Shown here piece after piece: positions 34,785 to 44,457 of a stretch of 64,000 nt of DNA. Position 1 is the stretch's first letter. Each line of letters starts with the position of its first letter. A model generated the notes under the pieces. The model was not told the DNA's origin. It searched no databases and was given only the letters and a program-made list of their open reading frames with translations. The stretch lies in contig NZ_CP091819.1 in NCBI RefSeq assembly GCF_019740355.2, forward strand, positions 3,782,001 through 3,846,000. The letters are read 5' to 3'. The position numbers and the translations under genes were made by a program. Origin of the DNA: Paracrocinitomix mangrovi. GTDB lineage: Bacteria > Bacteroidota > Bacteroidia > Flavobacteriales_D > Crocinitomicaceae.

Positions 34785-35504
34785 TTATTTTTTGTCCTTC
34801 TTGTTTTCAGGGAAATAGTACCTGATATCGGCAGTTAAGAAGCTACCTCTAATATTGTCAATTGAAACTAATGGATTAGAGATGTGCTCATATGACATTG
34901 CGAAAGTCATTATTGGAATAAAAGGCAAATGATAAGCTCCACCAAAGTAAAAAGTTCCTTTAGATTTTGTTCTGCATTCAAAACCTACGTTGGCTAAAGC
35001 AGCTCCTTGTACTTTTGATCTGTAAGCACCTTCTTGCTGAAAATTTTCATTGAGTGAGATGGGGTAGGTGGTTTGAACATCAGATGGGAACATAGTCATG
35101 GCAGCACCCAAAGCGGTGTTCATGTACCACATGTCAGACAACCGAATGAACACTAAAAATTTTGCGGGTAATGAATAGCTAACAACTCTAACATCACCAG
35201 TTGCGGTATAGCCACTATCAATGTGAGCAAAATTGAGATCGTAATTTCGTTGCGTAAACCCTAAGCCAGTTTCAACGGCTAATTTGTCATTTATTCCAAT
35301 TCTGATCAACATGCTTGCTGCGTGTCCATATTTTTGTTTAACTGTAGACTCAAAGGGAGATTGATTAAATTCTTGCTCATAAAAACCTATTAGTCTATTT
35401 GGGATGACCGGTTTGTATTGTAATCCAAACAAGGTTTCACCCTTTTGCCCAATTGAGGCAAATGACATTAACAAACTAAATACAATTAAATGAAAGGTCT
35501 TCAT
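34785..35504 (-). CDS. Outer membrane beta-barrel protein
   Basis: The 239-residue protein has a signal peptide (ends FASIGQ) and then alternating amphipathic strands: LFGLQYKPVIP, LAVETGLGFTQRNYDL, SYSLPAKFLVFIRLS, YFGGAYHLPF and a final FLTADIRYYFPE. This fits a small eight-stranded PorT/OmpW-like barrel. It stands alone between the operator-controlled operon and a one-helix protein gene. Its ligand or partner cannot be inferred. Confidence 0.7.
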   Translation of the reverse strand: MKTFHLIVFSLLMSFASIGQKGETLFGLQYKPVIPNRLIGFYEQEFNQSPFESTVKQKYGHAASMLIRIGINDKLAVETGLGFTQRNYDLNFAHIDSGYTATGDVRVVSYSLPAKFLVFIRLSDMWYMNTALGAAMTMFPSDVQTTYPISLNENFQQEGAYRSKVQGAALANVGFECRTKSKGTFYFGGAYHLPFIPIMTFAMSYEHISNPLVSIDNIRGSFLTADIRYYFPENKKDKK

Positions 35505-35518
35505 AGAACGAATGTACT

Positions 35519-35908
35519 TTAATCTTGCTGAATTTTCTCGGTCTCTTCTTTCAACTTGTTCATATTTTTTACATATCCAATTAAGCCTAAAGTGACTAGA
35601 GAAGCAGTTAAAATCACCAACGCATATCTCAGAAATTTATTCTTTATCATTGGATCTCTGTGTTTAGCAGCAACTGCATAATTCGCCTGCATGGCTTGTT
35701 TAAAGTCACTTTTATCTACACCAAAAAGATAAACTTGCCCTTGTTTGGCTTCTTCAGTACCTCGTTCAAACCAAATGTTTCTTTTTTCTAATTCAGTTTG
35801 AAACATGTCTGCCTCTTCTTCTGAACCAAAAGCAAATACTCTGAATCTTTCCTGTTCAGGGTGTTTTCGGTAATTAACCAGTCCTAATGTTCCTATTCTA
35901 GCACCCAT
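35519..35908 (-). CDS. One-helix membrane protein of unknown function
   Basis: The 129-residue protein has an N-terminal soluble part (RFRVFAFGSEEEADMFQTEL, then RNIWFERGTEEA) that resembles a small ferredoxin-like or DUF2007-like fold. One transmembrane helix follows near residues 92-111 and a short charged tail. Its start overlaps the nitroreductase gene by 16 bp, so they are co-transcribed. The function is unknown. Confidence 0.65.
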   Translation of the reverse strand: MGARIGTLGLVNYRKHPEQERFRVFAFGSEEEADMFQTELEKRNIWFERGTEEAKQGQVYLFGVDKSDFKQAMQANYAVAAKHRDPMIKNKFLRYALVILTASLVTLGLIGYVKNMNKLKEETEKIQQD

Positions 35909-36486
35909 TCAGTAAAATATTCAATTGGTTTTCTGTGTCCTTTTGGCCATTCGTAATCTGGTTTTGGATAGCCAACGTAGAACAATGCAAGACATTTATC
36001 TTCTTTATCTAGCCCTAAAAATTCATTCATTTCAGCTGTGTAAATCAAGCCGGGAGAAGCCCAGAAACTTCCCAATCCCCAAGCGGTACAAGTCAAATAC
36101 ATGTTTTGAATGGCACAAGCAACGGCTTCAATCTCTTCCAGTTCTTTAATTTTGCTCTCAGGATCCTTTTTGTAAGAAACAGCTATTACAGCACCAGCCA
36201 TCATAGGTCTGTTTTTAAGTTTGTTAAACTTCATCTCTTTGAAGTCGTCCCCTTTAAATTTATCTGCATAAAGATTAGACAAGAAATCGCTCAACTTTTG
36301 TCGACCTTCTTCCATAAAAACTTTAAAACTCCACGGCTGAGTTGAACCATGATTAGGGGCCCAAATAGCGTTATTCAAAATTCTTTCAATCTGCTCCTTG
36401 TGAACTTTTCTATCTGAGTAAAACTCAGGATAAACAGTTCTTCGGTCTTTAATAACGTCTGTGATTTCTGATAAATTATACTTCAT
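35893..36486 (-). CDS. Nitroreductase family protein
   Basis: The protein of about 197 residues is an FMN-dependent oxidoreductase of the nitroreductase fold. It has RRTVYPEFY near the start, NNAIWAPNHGSTQPWSFKVF (FMN binding), NMYLTCTAWGLGSFWASPG and an LFYVGYP segment near the end. The natural substrate is unknown. I start it at the ATG at 36486; an upstream in-frame start at 36516 adds ten residues that look like leader. TAAATTTG at 36511-36504 fits a -7 box just upstream of that ATG, which supports this choice. Confidence 0.87.
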   Translation of the reverse strand: MKYNLSEITDVIKDRRTVYPEFYSDRKVHKEQIERILNNAIWAPNHGSTQPWSFKVFMEEGRQKLSDFLSNLYADKFKGDDFKEMKFNKLKNRPMMAGAVIAVSYKKDPESKIKELEEIEAVACAIQNMYLTCTAWGLGSFWASPGLIYTAEMNEFLGLDKEDKCLALFYVGYPKPDYEWPKGHRKPIEYFTEWVLE

Positions 36487-36524
36487 ACAACTAAATTGAA
36501 GTACAAATTTAGCCAATATTTGAC

Positions 36525-37103
36525 TTAAAAATCTTTTAAGGCTTGATATACTTGATGCAAAGGAATCCCCATAACACTGTAGAAACTTCCTTCTAAATGA
36601 TCAATTCCGATATAACCTAACCACTCTTGGCATCCATATGAACCTGCTTTATCAAATGGTTGGTATTTGTCTACATAATAAGCAATTTCTACATCAGAAA
36701 AATGAGCAAATGTCACTTTTGTATGATTAGAAAAAACAACTTCTTTGTTAAGGGATTGTATGCAAACACCTGTAACAACTGTATGCGTTTGCCCTGATAA
36801 CTTTCTTAACATTTGCAGAGAATGATCTCTGTCCATTGGTTTTTCTAAAATAGTATCTCCTAAAATCACTACTGTGTCAGATGTAATGAGAATATCATTG
36901 TCATTTAATTCATCTTTGAAAGCTTCTGCTTTAAGTTTGGAAAGATATTCGGGAACTTTTTCGTTTTCTAAATCATCAGGATAAATCTCCTCAACGTCTT
37001 TTGTTCTGATTTCAAAATCAATATCTAACCCTTGTAAAAGTTGCTGTCTTCTGGGAGATTTTGAAGCCAGAATTATGTTTTTATTCGCCAGGTTGTTTAA
37101 CAT
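36525..37103 (-). CDS. Maf-like nucleoside triphosphate pyrophosphatase
   Basis: Maf proteins hydrolyse non-canonical or UTP/dTTP-type nucleotides to monophosphates and are linked to house-cleaning and septum control. Motifs are ILASKSPRRQQLL near residue 11, ITSDTVVILG near residue 73, KPMDRDHSLQMLRKLSGQTH and the DKAGSYGCQEW segment. The length of 192 residues is standard. It is one base downstream of the UbiA gene end on the same strand, so it belongs to that transcript. Confidence 0.93.
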   Translation of the reverse strand: MLNNLANKNIILASKSPRRQQLLQGLDIDFEIRTKDVEEIYPDDLENEKVPEYLSKLKAEAFKDELNDNDILITSDTVVILGDTILEKPMDRDHSLQMLRKLSGQTHTVVTGVCIQSLNKEVVFSNHTKVTFAHFSDVEIAYYVDKYQPFDKAGSYGCQEWLGYIGIDHLEGSFYSVMGIPLHQVYQALKDF

Positions 37104-37104
37104 G

Positions 37105-38166
37105 CTACAAAAATAAAGGACTTACCATTCCAAATAACATGGCTAGCTTTAAAAGATTGGATGAAATTAAATATCTGCTTCTTGAGTTGGCAGTTAATAA
37201 AATGCCGAAAGATATCAAGCAAATAACTGCAGAAAGAACAACAAATAACACAAACCAACTGATGTTGATGAACAAACTTCCCTTTGAATTATTAATGATT
37301 TCATCTAAACTATTAGTGGAAAACAAATTATTAAGGCTAATGATATCATAGATGTAGAAAGCCATTAATGCCAATAGCGGAATCAACATTAAAATTAAAA
37401 TTGTTTTGGTTGTTTTGATACCTAAAGAAATAGGTACTGTCCTGGCAGATAAATGCATGTCTCCTCTTATGTCTGCCATGTCTTTGATGATTTCACGCAT
37501 CAAGTTTATTACAAAGGCAATTGTGGCAATAATTACAACCACTTTAACCACAAAAAATGAATCTATTTCAATGTACATGGTTTGTCCATTTTCAAGAAAT
37601 CGAAAGTAGAATGCTTTAAGCGGGAAATTATAAATCATTACATAGATAGGTACGATCCCTACTAAAAGGGCTACTAGTATATTGCCTACAAAGATTCTCC
37701 TTTTGTACAAAGCTGAGTAAAACCAAAGAAAGTTAATCGTTATAAAGGCAATTAATGCAACCCACATATTACTATGTATCCAGGCCAAATATGTTGCAAT
37801 AAATAAGCCGACTGAATTAAAAATCCAGTTCCAAACAATTGCCCAACGTCTTTTAATGTGCTTTTCAACGACCATTTTTTCAGGTTTATTAACCCTGTCT
37901 GCTTTAATGTCAAAATAGTCATTGATAATATTGCCAGCCCCAGCTATCAACACCACAGATATAATCAGCAAGAAAAAGTCCAAATTGAAATTATTACTTG
38001 CTAAGAAACCTGAGCTCTCTGATTGAGCCGATAAACTATGAAATTGAGGAACAAATTCCTTATTATTTCCATGAGTAGCAATAAAAGATTGGATAATACA
38101 CATTGTTACTGCAATAACCATAAGGTTACCAGACCGAATAAGTCGGAGAAAGTGTAGCAGTAACAT
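37105..38166 (-). CDS. UbiA family prenyltransferase
   Basis: The 353-residue integral membrane enzyme transfers a prenyl chain to an acceptor. The first Asp-rich motif is NDYFDIKADRVNKPEK and the second is DMADIRGD; eight or nine transmembrane helices surround them. In Bacteroidota this neighbour of maf is usually annotated as a geranylgeranylglycerol-phosphate geranylgeranyltransferase-like protein, but the substrate cannot be read from sequence. The usual family length is nearer 290-300; a non-conserved insert of about 50 residues lies between helices two-thirds along. Maf follows after one base. Confidence 0.85.
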   Translation of the reverse strand: MLLLHFLRLIRSGNLMVIAVTMCIIQSFIATHGNNKEFVPQFHSLSAQSESSGFLASNNFNLDFFLLIISVVLIAGAGNIINDYFDIKADRVNKPEKMVVEKHIKRRWAIVWNWIFNSVGLFIATYLAWIHSNMWVALIAFITINFLWFYSALYKRRIFVGNILVALLVGIVPIYVMIYNFPLKAFYFRFLENGQTMYIEIDSFFVVKVVVIIATIAFVINLMREIIKDMADIRGDMHLSARTVPISLGIKTTKTILILMLIPLLALMAFYIYDIISLNNLFSTNSLDEIINNSKGSLFINISWFVLFVVLSAVICLISFGILLTANSRSRYLISSNLLKLAMLFGMVSPLFL

Positions 38167-38184
38167 GATGTTTATTTTTAATCG

Positions 38185-40245
38185 CTAGTTTTCCAACACA
38201 ATGTAAACTGTTCTACGATTTTGTTGGTGAGCGTCTTTCTTAGCTTTATCTGTTGGCAAAGCATTAATCCATTCTTCAGTTCTTTTTACTTCATTACCAC
38301 TTGCATCTGTAAAAGTAGATGGTCTGGTTTCTCCATATCCTTTATGGGTTAACTGTTTAGCATCTACTCCTTGTTGAACAAGGTAATTGTACACAGATTT
38401 AGCACGGCCTTGAGATAAAGTCATGTTGTGCGCGTCATCACCTTGTGAATCCGTGTGACCCTGTAACTCAATTTTCATTTTAGGATTCGCTTTAAGAAAT
38501 GCTGCAAATGCATTCAATTCTAAAAATGACTCAGGACGTAATTTGTCTGAATCCAAATCAAAGAATACGTTGGCCAAAGCAATTTCTCCACTTGTAGGTT
38601 GAGACAAAGGAGTAAGCGGAACATCCATGTGATATGGCTCTTCAGAGTTCTCTGGAACTACCAAATCAAAGTTCACAGTGTATGGATGGTAGCCTTCTTT
38701 ATTAACGAAAAGAGCATATTTCTTATTAATTGGTAATGAAACCAAGAATGAACCATCCATTGGATCAGAATATGATCTCACAACTTCTTCACCGGTTTCA
38801 AGATCTTTCAAACTGAATTCTGCACCTAATTTTTTTCTACTTACTATATCAAATACAGTTCCTGTCATGTATATAGTTTTGGTAGGTCTTACAGTTTCCG
38901 GTAATACAAACTGATAAAGGTCAAGACTTCCTAAACCTCCCGGTCTGTCAGAAGCAAACACGGCCAATTTACCATCAGCAAATACCAATAATGAGTTTTC
39001 ATCATGATGTGTGTTGATTGGGTAGCCCAGATTCACGGGATCACTCCAGCTTCCATCCGGTTGAAGTTGTGTCATGTATAAGTCATATCCTCCCATTCCA
39101 ATATGCCCGTTTGATGAGAAGTAAAGCGTTTTACCATCAGGGTGAATCAAACATGAAGATTCAGAGTATTTTGTATTGATGTTATCCGGCAATTTTTCAG
39201 CTTCACCCCAGCTTCCATCTTCCTGCAACTTTGACATGTAAATGTCTCCATTTCTTTGCGCTCTTCCTCCTGTTCCTCTAATTTGTCCACGAATAAAATA
39301 AAGTGTTTTTCCGTCAGATGATAGTGATGGTTGAGTTTCCCAGTGTTTAGTGTTTACCATTCCCGGTAAATTGATTGGGTCTAACCACTTTGTTCCCACT
39401 TTTTGAGTAATGAATAAGTCGCAGCTACCATAACCTCTTCTGTTTCCACCATATCCAACTCTCTCTACTGCACAACCGACAAAAATCAATGTTTTACCAT
39501 CAGGAGCAAATGTTGGTGCACCCTCGTTAAATGAGGTATTGATATTGGTTGGCATTGGCTCACCTGTTTTCCAATAACCATTGTCATTTTCACTTATAAA
39601 GAAATCTTCTTGCCATTGACCTGTTCTTTCGTTTGTTACTCTTCTTGTAAAAAGTAGATTGTTTTGATCAACCGTAAGCGTAGGAAAGTATTCAGGATCA
39701 TATGTATTGACACCAGAACCTACATTTACCGGGTCAAAAGGCACAGGGTTTTTCATTGCTTCAATAGCGAACTCACTGTTTAGAATAATCCATTGATTTT
39801 CTTGTTTCATATCATCCGGAGCCGTACGATAAGTAGCATATTTTTGAGCGTGCTCTAATGCTTCTTTATACATTCCATTAGCAAATTCCAGATTGGCTAA
39901 ATCGTAATAAACATAACCGGTGGAAGTAGTGAAAGTAGGAATTGCAATCAAAGTATGATATGCTTGAATAGCAGCTTCAGGATCTCCACCACGCATGCTG
40001 TATTCTGCTTTTAAGATATACGCATCAGTAAAATTTGGGTCCTTTGCAATGGCTTTGTCAAAGTAGTTGATAGCGTCTGAAAAATCTAGTCTACCATTTT
40101 GATCTATCGGAGCATTGTGAGCTGCATCCATTCCTGCCTCTACTAATTTGATAGCTTTTTTGTTTTTGGTGTTCCATTTTCCAGGTTGTGCCATGCTACA
40201 AGAAGCGATCAAGGCAACAAATAAAATTGTAAGTAAATTCTTCAT
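38185..40245 (-). CDS. PorE-like OmpA-family protein of the type IX secretion/gliding apparatus
   Basis: The 686-residue protein has a lipoprotein-type leader (LIASC near residue 16). TPR-like helices span about 30-165. PD40/WD40-like propeller blades cover 185-430 (repeated PDGKTL.F, SSDGKTLYF and HPDGKTLYFSSNGH). A carboxypeptidase-regulatory-like domain follows (450-540). The C-terminal OmpA peptidoglycan-binding domain has IELQGHTDSQGDD and LSQGRAKSVYNYL. This domain order is that of PorE, which anchors the T9SS to the cell wall. Related OmpA proteins share parts of it, so I write PorE-like. Giant T9SS cargo genes lie 14 kb away. Confidence 0.85.
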   Translation of the reverse strand: MKNLLTILFVALIASCSMAQPGKWNTKNKKAIKLVEAGMDAAHNAPIDQNGRLDFSDAINYFDKAIAKDPNFTDAYILKAEYSMRGGDPEAAIQAYHTLIAIPTFTTSTGYVYYDLANLEFANGMYKEALEHAQKYATYRTAPDDMKQENQWIILNSEFAIEAMKNPVPFDPVNVGSGVNTYDPEYFPTLTVDQNNLLFTRRVTNERTGQWQEDFFISENDNGYWKTGEPMPTNINTSFNEGAPTFAPDGKTLIFVGCAVERVGYGGNRRGYGSCDLFITQKVGTKWLDPINLPGMVNTKHWETQPSLSSDGKTLYFIRGQIRGTGGRAQRNGDIYMSKLQEDGSWGEAEKLPDNINTKYSESSCLIHPDGKTLYFSSNGHIGMGGYDLYMTQLQPDGSWSDPVNLGYPINTHHDENSLLVFADGKLAVFASDRPGGLGSLDLYQFVLPETVRPTKTIYMTGTVFDIVSRKKLGAEFSLKDLETGEEVVRSYSDPMDGSFLVSLPINKKYALFVNKEGYHPYTVNFDLVVPENSEEPYHMDVPLTPLSQPTSGEIALANVFFDLDSDKLRPESFLELNAFAAFLKANPKMKIELQGHTDSQGDDAHNMTLSQGRAKSVYNYLVQQGVDAKQLTHKGYGETRPSTFTDASGNEVKRTEEWINALPTDKAKKDAHQQNRRTVYIVLEN

Positions 40246-40254
40246 CCGATTTTC

Positions 40255-40854
40255 TTATGGAATATCCATGAACTTATGAGTTTGCAAGGATATTTTCCAG
40301 TTATTATTCTTTTTAACGTAATCTATCATCAAGGGTAACATCTGATTTAGCTTATCCCATTCAGCTTGCAGGTATAATTTGCAATCAGTTGCTACTTTTT
40401 CCCTTAACTCTTCAGCCCATTGAAAGTCATGTTTGTTAAATATAATCATTTTTAACTCCTGCGCTAAAGGGTAAATTTCGTCAAGTGGCTGTTTAAATTT
40501 TTTGGGTGAAAGACAAACCCAATCTATTTCGCCAGTTAGTTTATATGCTCCAGAGGTCTCAATGGCTATTTCAATTTGATGCTCTTTTAAAGCAGCAGTT
40601 AGGTCTTTCAAATCATACATTGCAGGTTCTCCTCCTGTAATAACTACAAAATCTGTACCTGAAGCCAAAACCCTGTTTACGATTTCTTGAATTTCCACCT
40701 CAGGATGGGCATTTTTATCCCAGGATTCTTTAACATCACACCATACACATCCCACATCACAGCCTGCTAACCTTATAAAATATGCAGGTCTTCCTGTGTG
40801 ATAACCTTCGCCTTGAAGCGAATAAAAATCTTCCATTAAAGGAATTTTACTCAT
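40255..40854 (-). CDS. queE: 7-carboxy-7-deazaguanine synthase
   Basis: QueE is a radical SAM enzyme that makes CDG, a precursor of queuosine. The [4Fe-4S] motif is GCDVGCVWCD (Cys32, Cys36, Cys39). The N-terminal DFYSLQGEGYHTGRPAYFIR and VVITGGEPAMYDL segments are diagnostic. The length of 199 residues is normal. It overlaps the upstream potassium channel gene by 8 bp. No queC, queD or queF is in this window. Confidence 0.92.
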   Translation of the reverse strand: MSKIPLMEDFYSLQGEGYHTGRPAYFIRLAGCDVGCVWCDVKESWDKNAHPEVEIQEIVNRVLASGTDFVVITGGEPAMYDLKDLTAALKEHQIEIAIETSGAYKLTGEIDWVCLSPKKFKQPLDEIYPLAQELKMIIFNKHDFQWAEELREKVATDCKLYLQAEWDKLNQMLPLMIDYVKKNNNWKISLQTHKFMDIP

Positions 40855-41764
40855 CCTTTACTTTATTTAAGTCACGTACATCAAATTCAATCATACCATC
40901 TTTTCTACTTTGAAAAATGGTATCAAAATTCTTATTCCAAATAATGTCCTGAGCGATATATGATTTTCTAGCTCTTGTTCTTTCTGCGTATACTTCATCA
41001 TATCCATGAACAAGTACTAAGAACTCCGGTTGCATATTGATAATTTCTTCTTTGCTCTTCATCCAGAAAGGGCTGTCTTCATCTATTTTGTGCACTAGCG
41101 TCCATGTTAATGCCAATATTTCAATATGAGGAATGGTAAGGTTTAATCTGTAAAATTTTCTTTCAGATTGGCCATTTTCATGAGCAATTGTAAACATGCA
41201 AATGATTTTTGCCTCTACGTCTTGCAAAACAACATCTCTTAGATTGGTTAGTTTGAATTTAAAACTATGGCCATCTTCAAATTTCGAGTAAACAAAATTG
41301 TCAGCAAACATCAGTTTGGATTGTGGTCTTGAAAAACGACCATAAAGTAACCCAGTGGCCAATGCAAAAGTCATAAATCCCACAAAGGCTTCAATTGCCG
41401 CAATAGATTGAGTTGCCACTCCAAGCGGAGACAATGTTCCATATCCTACCGTTGTAAAGGTTTGAATTGAAAAGAAAAAAGCCTGAAAAAATACAGGACC
41501 ATTTTTAGGATCAATCCCAGCAATGTTATCAAAGCCTACTAAAAGATAAATGAAAGTAAAAAGTATGTTTATTAGGATATATGAAGAGAACAGAATCAAG
41601 AAGAACCTTGTCCATGAAATTTCCAATAGATATTTAAAGACATCCTTGAAACCTCTTCTTGCTCCCTTTCTTTCTACATTATAGCTTCCATCCGCATTGA
41701 TCATTCGCTTGACATTTTTGTCAAACTGAGTTCCAATTCCCGGATCTTTAATTTCTGTTGGCAT
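40847..41764 (-). CDS. Inward-rectifier-type potassium channel (KirBac-like)
   Basis: The 305-residue protein has two transmembrane helices around a pore loop with the selectivity filter TVGYGTL near residue 100. A cytoplasmic immunoglobulin-like domain follows (FADNFVYSKFEDGHSFKFKL, then PFWMKSKEEI), characteristic of Kir channels. An N-terminal slide-helix region (KRMINADGSYNVERKG) is also typical. It should conduct potassium across the inner membrane, gated by lipids or pH. Its end overlaps queE by 8 bp. Confidence 0.9.
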   Translation of the reverse strand: MPTEIKDPGIGTQFDKNVKRMINADGSYNVERKGARRGFKDVFKYLLEISWTRFFLILFSSYILINILFTFIYLLVGFDNIAGIDPKNGPVFFQAFFFSIQTFTTVGYGTLSPLGVATQSIAAIEAFVGFMTFALATGLLYGRFSRPQSKLMFADNFVYSKFEDGHSFKFKLTNLRDVVLQDVEAKIICMFTIAHENGQSERKFYRLNLTIPHIEILALTWTLVHKIDEDSPFWMKSKEEIINMQPEFLVLVHGYDEVYAERTRARKSYIAQDIIWNKNFDTIFQSRKDGMIEFDVRDLNKVKDE

Positions 41765-41783
41765 CTTTTAAATCTTGTGTAAC

Positions 41784-42656
41784 TTAATGAGTAGTTGTCA
41801 TTGTTTCAGGAACACAAATTATAAAATCAGCCGATTCGTAATAAGCCTTTTCCAGCTCATCTGTACTTTCTTGTGATACAGTAGAAATAGTGATGATTTT
41901 ATCTTCATTAACTTCCTTTTTTAAGTAATGAATAATTCCTTCGTGGAAGTCAGAATGATAAGCTCCGTTAAAGTGAAGAAATACATTTCTATTGCTGTAA
42001 TTTTTTAGAATAAAATGGGCCATAGTTGCATCTTTCAAAGCTTGAGCTGTTGCAATATTTACACCACCATGACTGCCAAATTCATGAATCATTTTTCTAT
42101 AACAATTTACTGTAGAGTCAAATTTGAAATTATCTAATGGTGCAATGTACTGAAGCGCTGTGTTTGATAATGTTTTAAGCGAATCAATTCCTTGTTTATA
42201 AGCCATTGACGCATATCTTCTTGGAACGTTTGTAGCTACAAAATATAAACCTTGAGCTTTGGCGAATTCCATTAAAGGTTTATAATCGGTATCATAATTG
42301 GGCCACAATCTTACCTCATCTTGAAAACTAGAAGCTGAGATTTTTCCCTGTAAATATTCATCTATAATATATTGATTGTCTGCTTCAAACATTTCTGCTC
42401 CCAACACCAATCTGCTTTTGTGTTTGTTGTATAATTTTTTTGTCACTTCAAATTGAAGCCAATGAGAAATAGGGTTGTTGTGTAGCTCCCCAAAAAAGAC
42501 AAATTTCTTGTCTTCTAACTCTTTCATCATTTTAAAGAAATCTACTTTTTTACCATCTGAAGTGTAGATTACGTATGCGTCCAAATCTTTAGCTTTAACA
42601 GAAATGGTGCTAAATGCAATTAAGAGAAATGCTATTATCTTATTCATCATATTCAA
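41784..42656 (-). CDS. ChaN family lipoprotein-like protein
   Basis: The 290-residue protein has a signal peptide (hydrophobic leader ending near SVKAK) but no lipobox cysteine. The ChaN domain is clear: FVFFGELHNNPISHWLQFEV, RLVLGAEMFEAD, VATNVPRRYASMAY and LHFNGAYHSDF. ChaN of Campylobacter binds haem and is thought to help iron acquisition; homologues in this phylum are uncharacterised. It is 33 bp downstream of the DnaJ-domain gene and 19 bp upstream of the potassium channel gene on the same strand. Confidence 0.88.
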   Translation of the reverse strand: MNMMNKIIAFLLIAFSTISVKAKDLDAYVIYTSDGKKVDFFKMMKELEDKKFVFFGELHNNPISHWLQFEVTKKLYNKHKSRLVLGAEMFEADNQYIIDEYLQGKISASSFQDEVRLWPNYDTDYKPLMEFAKAQGLYFVATNVPRRYASMAYKQGIDSLKTLSNTALQYIAPLDNFKFDSTVNCYRKMIHEFGSHGGVNIATAQALKDATMAHFILKNYSNRNVFLHFNGAYHSDFHEGIIHYLKKEVNEDKIITISTVSQESTDELEKAYYESADFIICVPETMTTTH

Positions 42657-42689
42657 AAATAGCCAATTTGAAAGAATTTTAACAACAGA

Positions 42690-43589
42690 CTATTCAAAGA
42701 TCAGATCAAAAAGATTGAAAATTCGATTGTTATTGAAAGTGAAGAAAACAATAGTTGGAAAGATAACCCATATTGAGAGTAGTCTCCACAAAGAAAATCT
42801 CAGGTTAGGTCTTTTGAAAATAATCAATATCAAGGGTACAAAAAAGATGATGTGTAGAATAGGAAAAGCTCCATAAACTGAATTTACAGAAGTGGTTTGA
42901 TAAACCTCCTTATTTATAAAGTTTTCATACTTATGCATTCTTCTGTTGGAGTGAGAATCAGGGTTGAATGGAGGCATTGGTTCAGCCAATACACTAATGG
43001 TTCTCATATCATTAAACAGGTAGCTATATTCTGTTCTAATCGGTCGGTATCCTCTTCCTTCAATCCAAAAGTCCTCATTGTCTACATGAAACATTTCTTT
43101 GTTTAATGAAACTATGCGATCTCTATAATCTAAAATAACCCTATCATCACCTGCCGGAATGGATTTGTGTTGACCATCAAGAAAATAATCACAAATCAAT
43201 AAAGTTGACCATAAAGCTGAATAAACGGCAAAAAATTGGAAAACTCTCCAGGTCCATCCAAAGGCTATTTTTCTATAGTATTCCTTATCCTTTTTTTCTT
43301 CTTTGGCTTGATATTGTCTCCAACGTTCTTTGGCCAAAGCTACCTTTTCTGCAAAGATTTCTTCCTTGGTTTTAGGCTTATAGGTGGTGTGATTACTTTT
43401 AACTTTTCGTTGTCCGGTAAGAACTTCGTAAGCTTCAGTTATTTTGATGAATTGATAGTGAGCATCAGCAGAATCATTTCTATCAGGATGATATTTAAGT
43501 GCTTGTTTACGATATGCGCGCTTGATGGCACCTTGATCATTGGTAGGATTTATTCCCAGTACTCGAAAATATTTCTCTTTGCCAATCAT
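42690..43589 (-). CDS. DnaJ-domain membrane protein
   Basis: The protein of about 299 residues has an N-terminal J domain (YFRVLGINPTNDQGAIKRAY, then KYHPDRND with the HPD tripeptide), a Lys/Glu-rich helix, and two hydrophobic regions near residues 120 and 250. It probably recruits DnaK to the membrane. I use the ATG at 43589; the in-frame TTG at 43598 adds three residues. It is the first gene of the run DnaJ-ChaN-Kir-queE on the minus strand. Confidence 0.85.
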   Translation of the reverse strand: MIGKEKYFRVLGINPTNDQGAIKRAYRKQALKYHPDRNDSADAHYQFIKITEAYEVLTGQRKVKSNHTTYKPKTKEEIFAEKVALAKERWRQYQAKEEKKDKEYYRKIAFGWTWRVFQFFAVYSALWSTLLICDYFLDGQHKSIPAGDDRVILDYRDRIVSLNKEMFHVDNEDFWIEGRGYRPIRTEYSYLFNDMRTISVLAEPMPPFNPDSHSNRRMHKYENFINKEVYQTTSVNSVYGAFPILHIIFFVPLILIIFKRPNLRFSLWRLLSIWVIFPTIVFFTFNNNRIFNLFDLIFE

Positions 43590-43676
43590 CCGTAACAATA
43601 AATACCAAAAAATGATAAAGTAACTAGAAGACGAAAATAATTATAAAATGATTGAAAGTAGGGAAGGATAGGGGAT

Positions 43677-43710
43677 AAAAAAAACCGGCTCCTTTGAGGG
43701 AACCGGTTTT
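43677..43710 (-). terminator. Intrinsic terminator of the thrS-infC-rpmI-rplT operon
   Basis: On the minus strand the arms AAAACCGG and CCGGTTTT with inner partial pairing (TTCC/GGAG) form a hairpin followed by a run of eight T. It lies 23 bp after the rplT stop. Confidence 0.85.
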
Positions 43711-43732
43711 CATTAATAACAGAATAATTAAT

Positions 43733-44077
43733 TTATTTTACTTGATCAACAACCGCTTTAAAAGCGTCAGGGTGATTCATTGCAAGGTCTGCAAGCACTT
43801 TTCTGTTTAAAGTGATTCCTTTTGCGTGAACTTTCCCCATGAATTGAGAATAACTCATTCCGTGTTGTCTAGCACCAGCGTTAATACGCTGAATCCATAT
43901 AGATCTAAATGATCTTTTCTTTTGTTTTCTTCCTTCGTATGCGTAAAGTAAACCTTTCTCAACAGCATTTTTAGATACTGTCCATACGTTTTTTCTTCTT
44001 CCGAAGTAGCCTTTCGCAAGTTTCATTGTTTTTTTTCTTCTTGCTCTTGCCGCTACTACATTTACTGATCTTGGCAT
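43733..44077 (-). CDS. rplT: 50S ribosomal protein L20
   Basis: The 114-residue, highly basic protein begins [16 protein letters not shown] and contains [27 protein letters not shown] and [19 protein letters not shown], all typical of L20. It binds 23S rRNA early in 50S assembly and in other bacteria regulates its own operon. It is the last gene of thrS-infC-rpmI-rplT and is followed by an intrinsic terminator. The 111-bp gap to rpmI shows only weak hairpin potential. Confidence 0.98.
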   Translation of the reverse strand: MPRSVNVVAARARRKKTMKLAKGYFGRRKNVWTVSKNAVEKGLLYAYEGRKQKKRSFRSIWIQRINAGARQHGMSYSQFMGKVHAKGITLNRKVLADLAMNHPDAFKAVVDQVK

Positions 44078-44188
44078 AATTTTAATTTTTTTGGTATGAA
44101 GTGAACACTGCGAATGAACCGTGATTCTTAGTTACTCAATACCGGGTTTAATAATTTAACCTTCTCTTTAATAAAAACTCAAAGAGGA

Positions 44189-44389
44189 TTAGAATCTTTT
44201 AGGTAACTGAACTTTTACGTTTGGCTCATCAGCTGTATGAACCAATGTTGCTTTAGTTAAGTTTGCCTTTCTCTTCTTTGATTTTTTTGTTAAGATGTGG
44301 CTCTTGAAAGCGTGTTTACGCTTAATCTTCCCAGATCCAGTTACTTTGAATCTCTTCTTAGCACTGGATTTCGTCTTCATCTTTGGCAT
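44189..44389 (-). CDS. rpmI: 50S ribosomal protein L35
   Basis: The 66-residue basic protein starts [20 protein letters not shown] and continues with [19 protein letters not shown], the standard L35 pattern. It sits between infC and rplT in the conserved order. In the 68-bp gap after infC, a small hairpin (ACTCC-GAA-GGAGT) lies right after the infC stop but has no T-tract on this strand, so it is not a terminator for the operon. Confidence 0.98.
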   Translation of the reverse strand: MPKMKTKSSAKKRFKVTGSGKIKRKHAFKSHILTKKSKKRKANLTKATLVHTADEPNVKVQLPKRF

Positions 44390-44457
44390 CTTGTGTCTGT
44401 TTTAATTCAACAATTATGTTGAAGTTTATCTGTTATTAATGACTCCTTCGGAGTTTT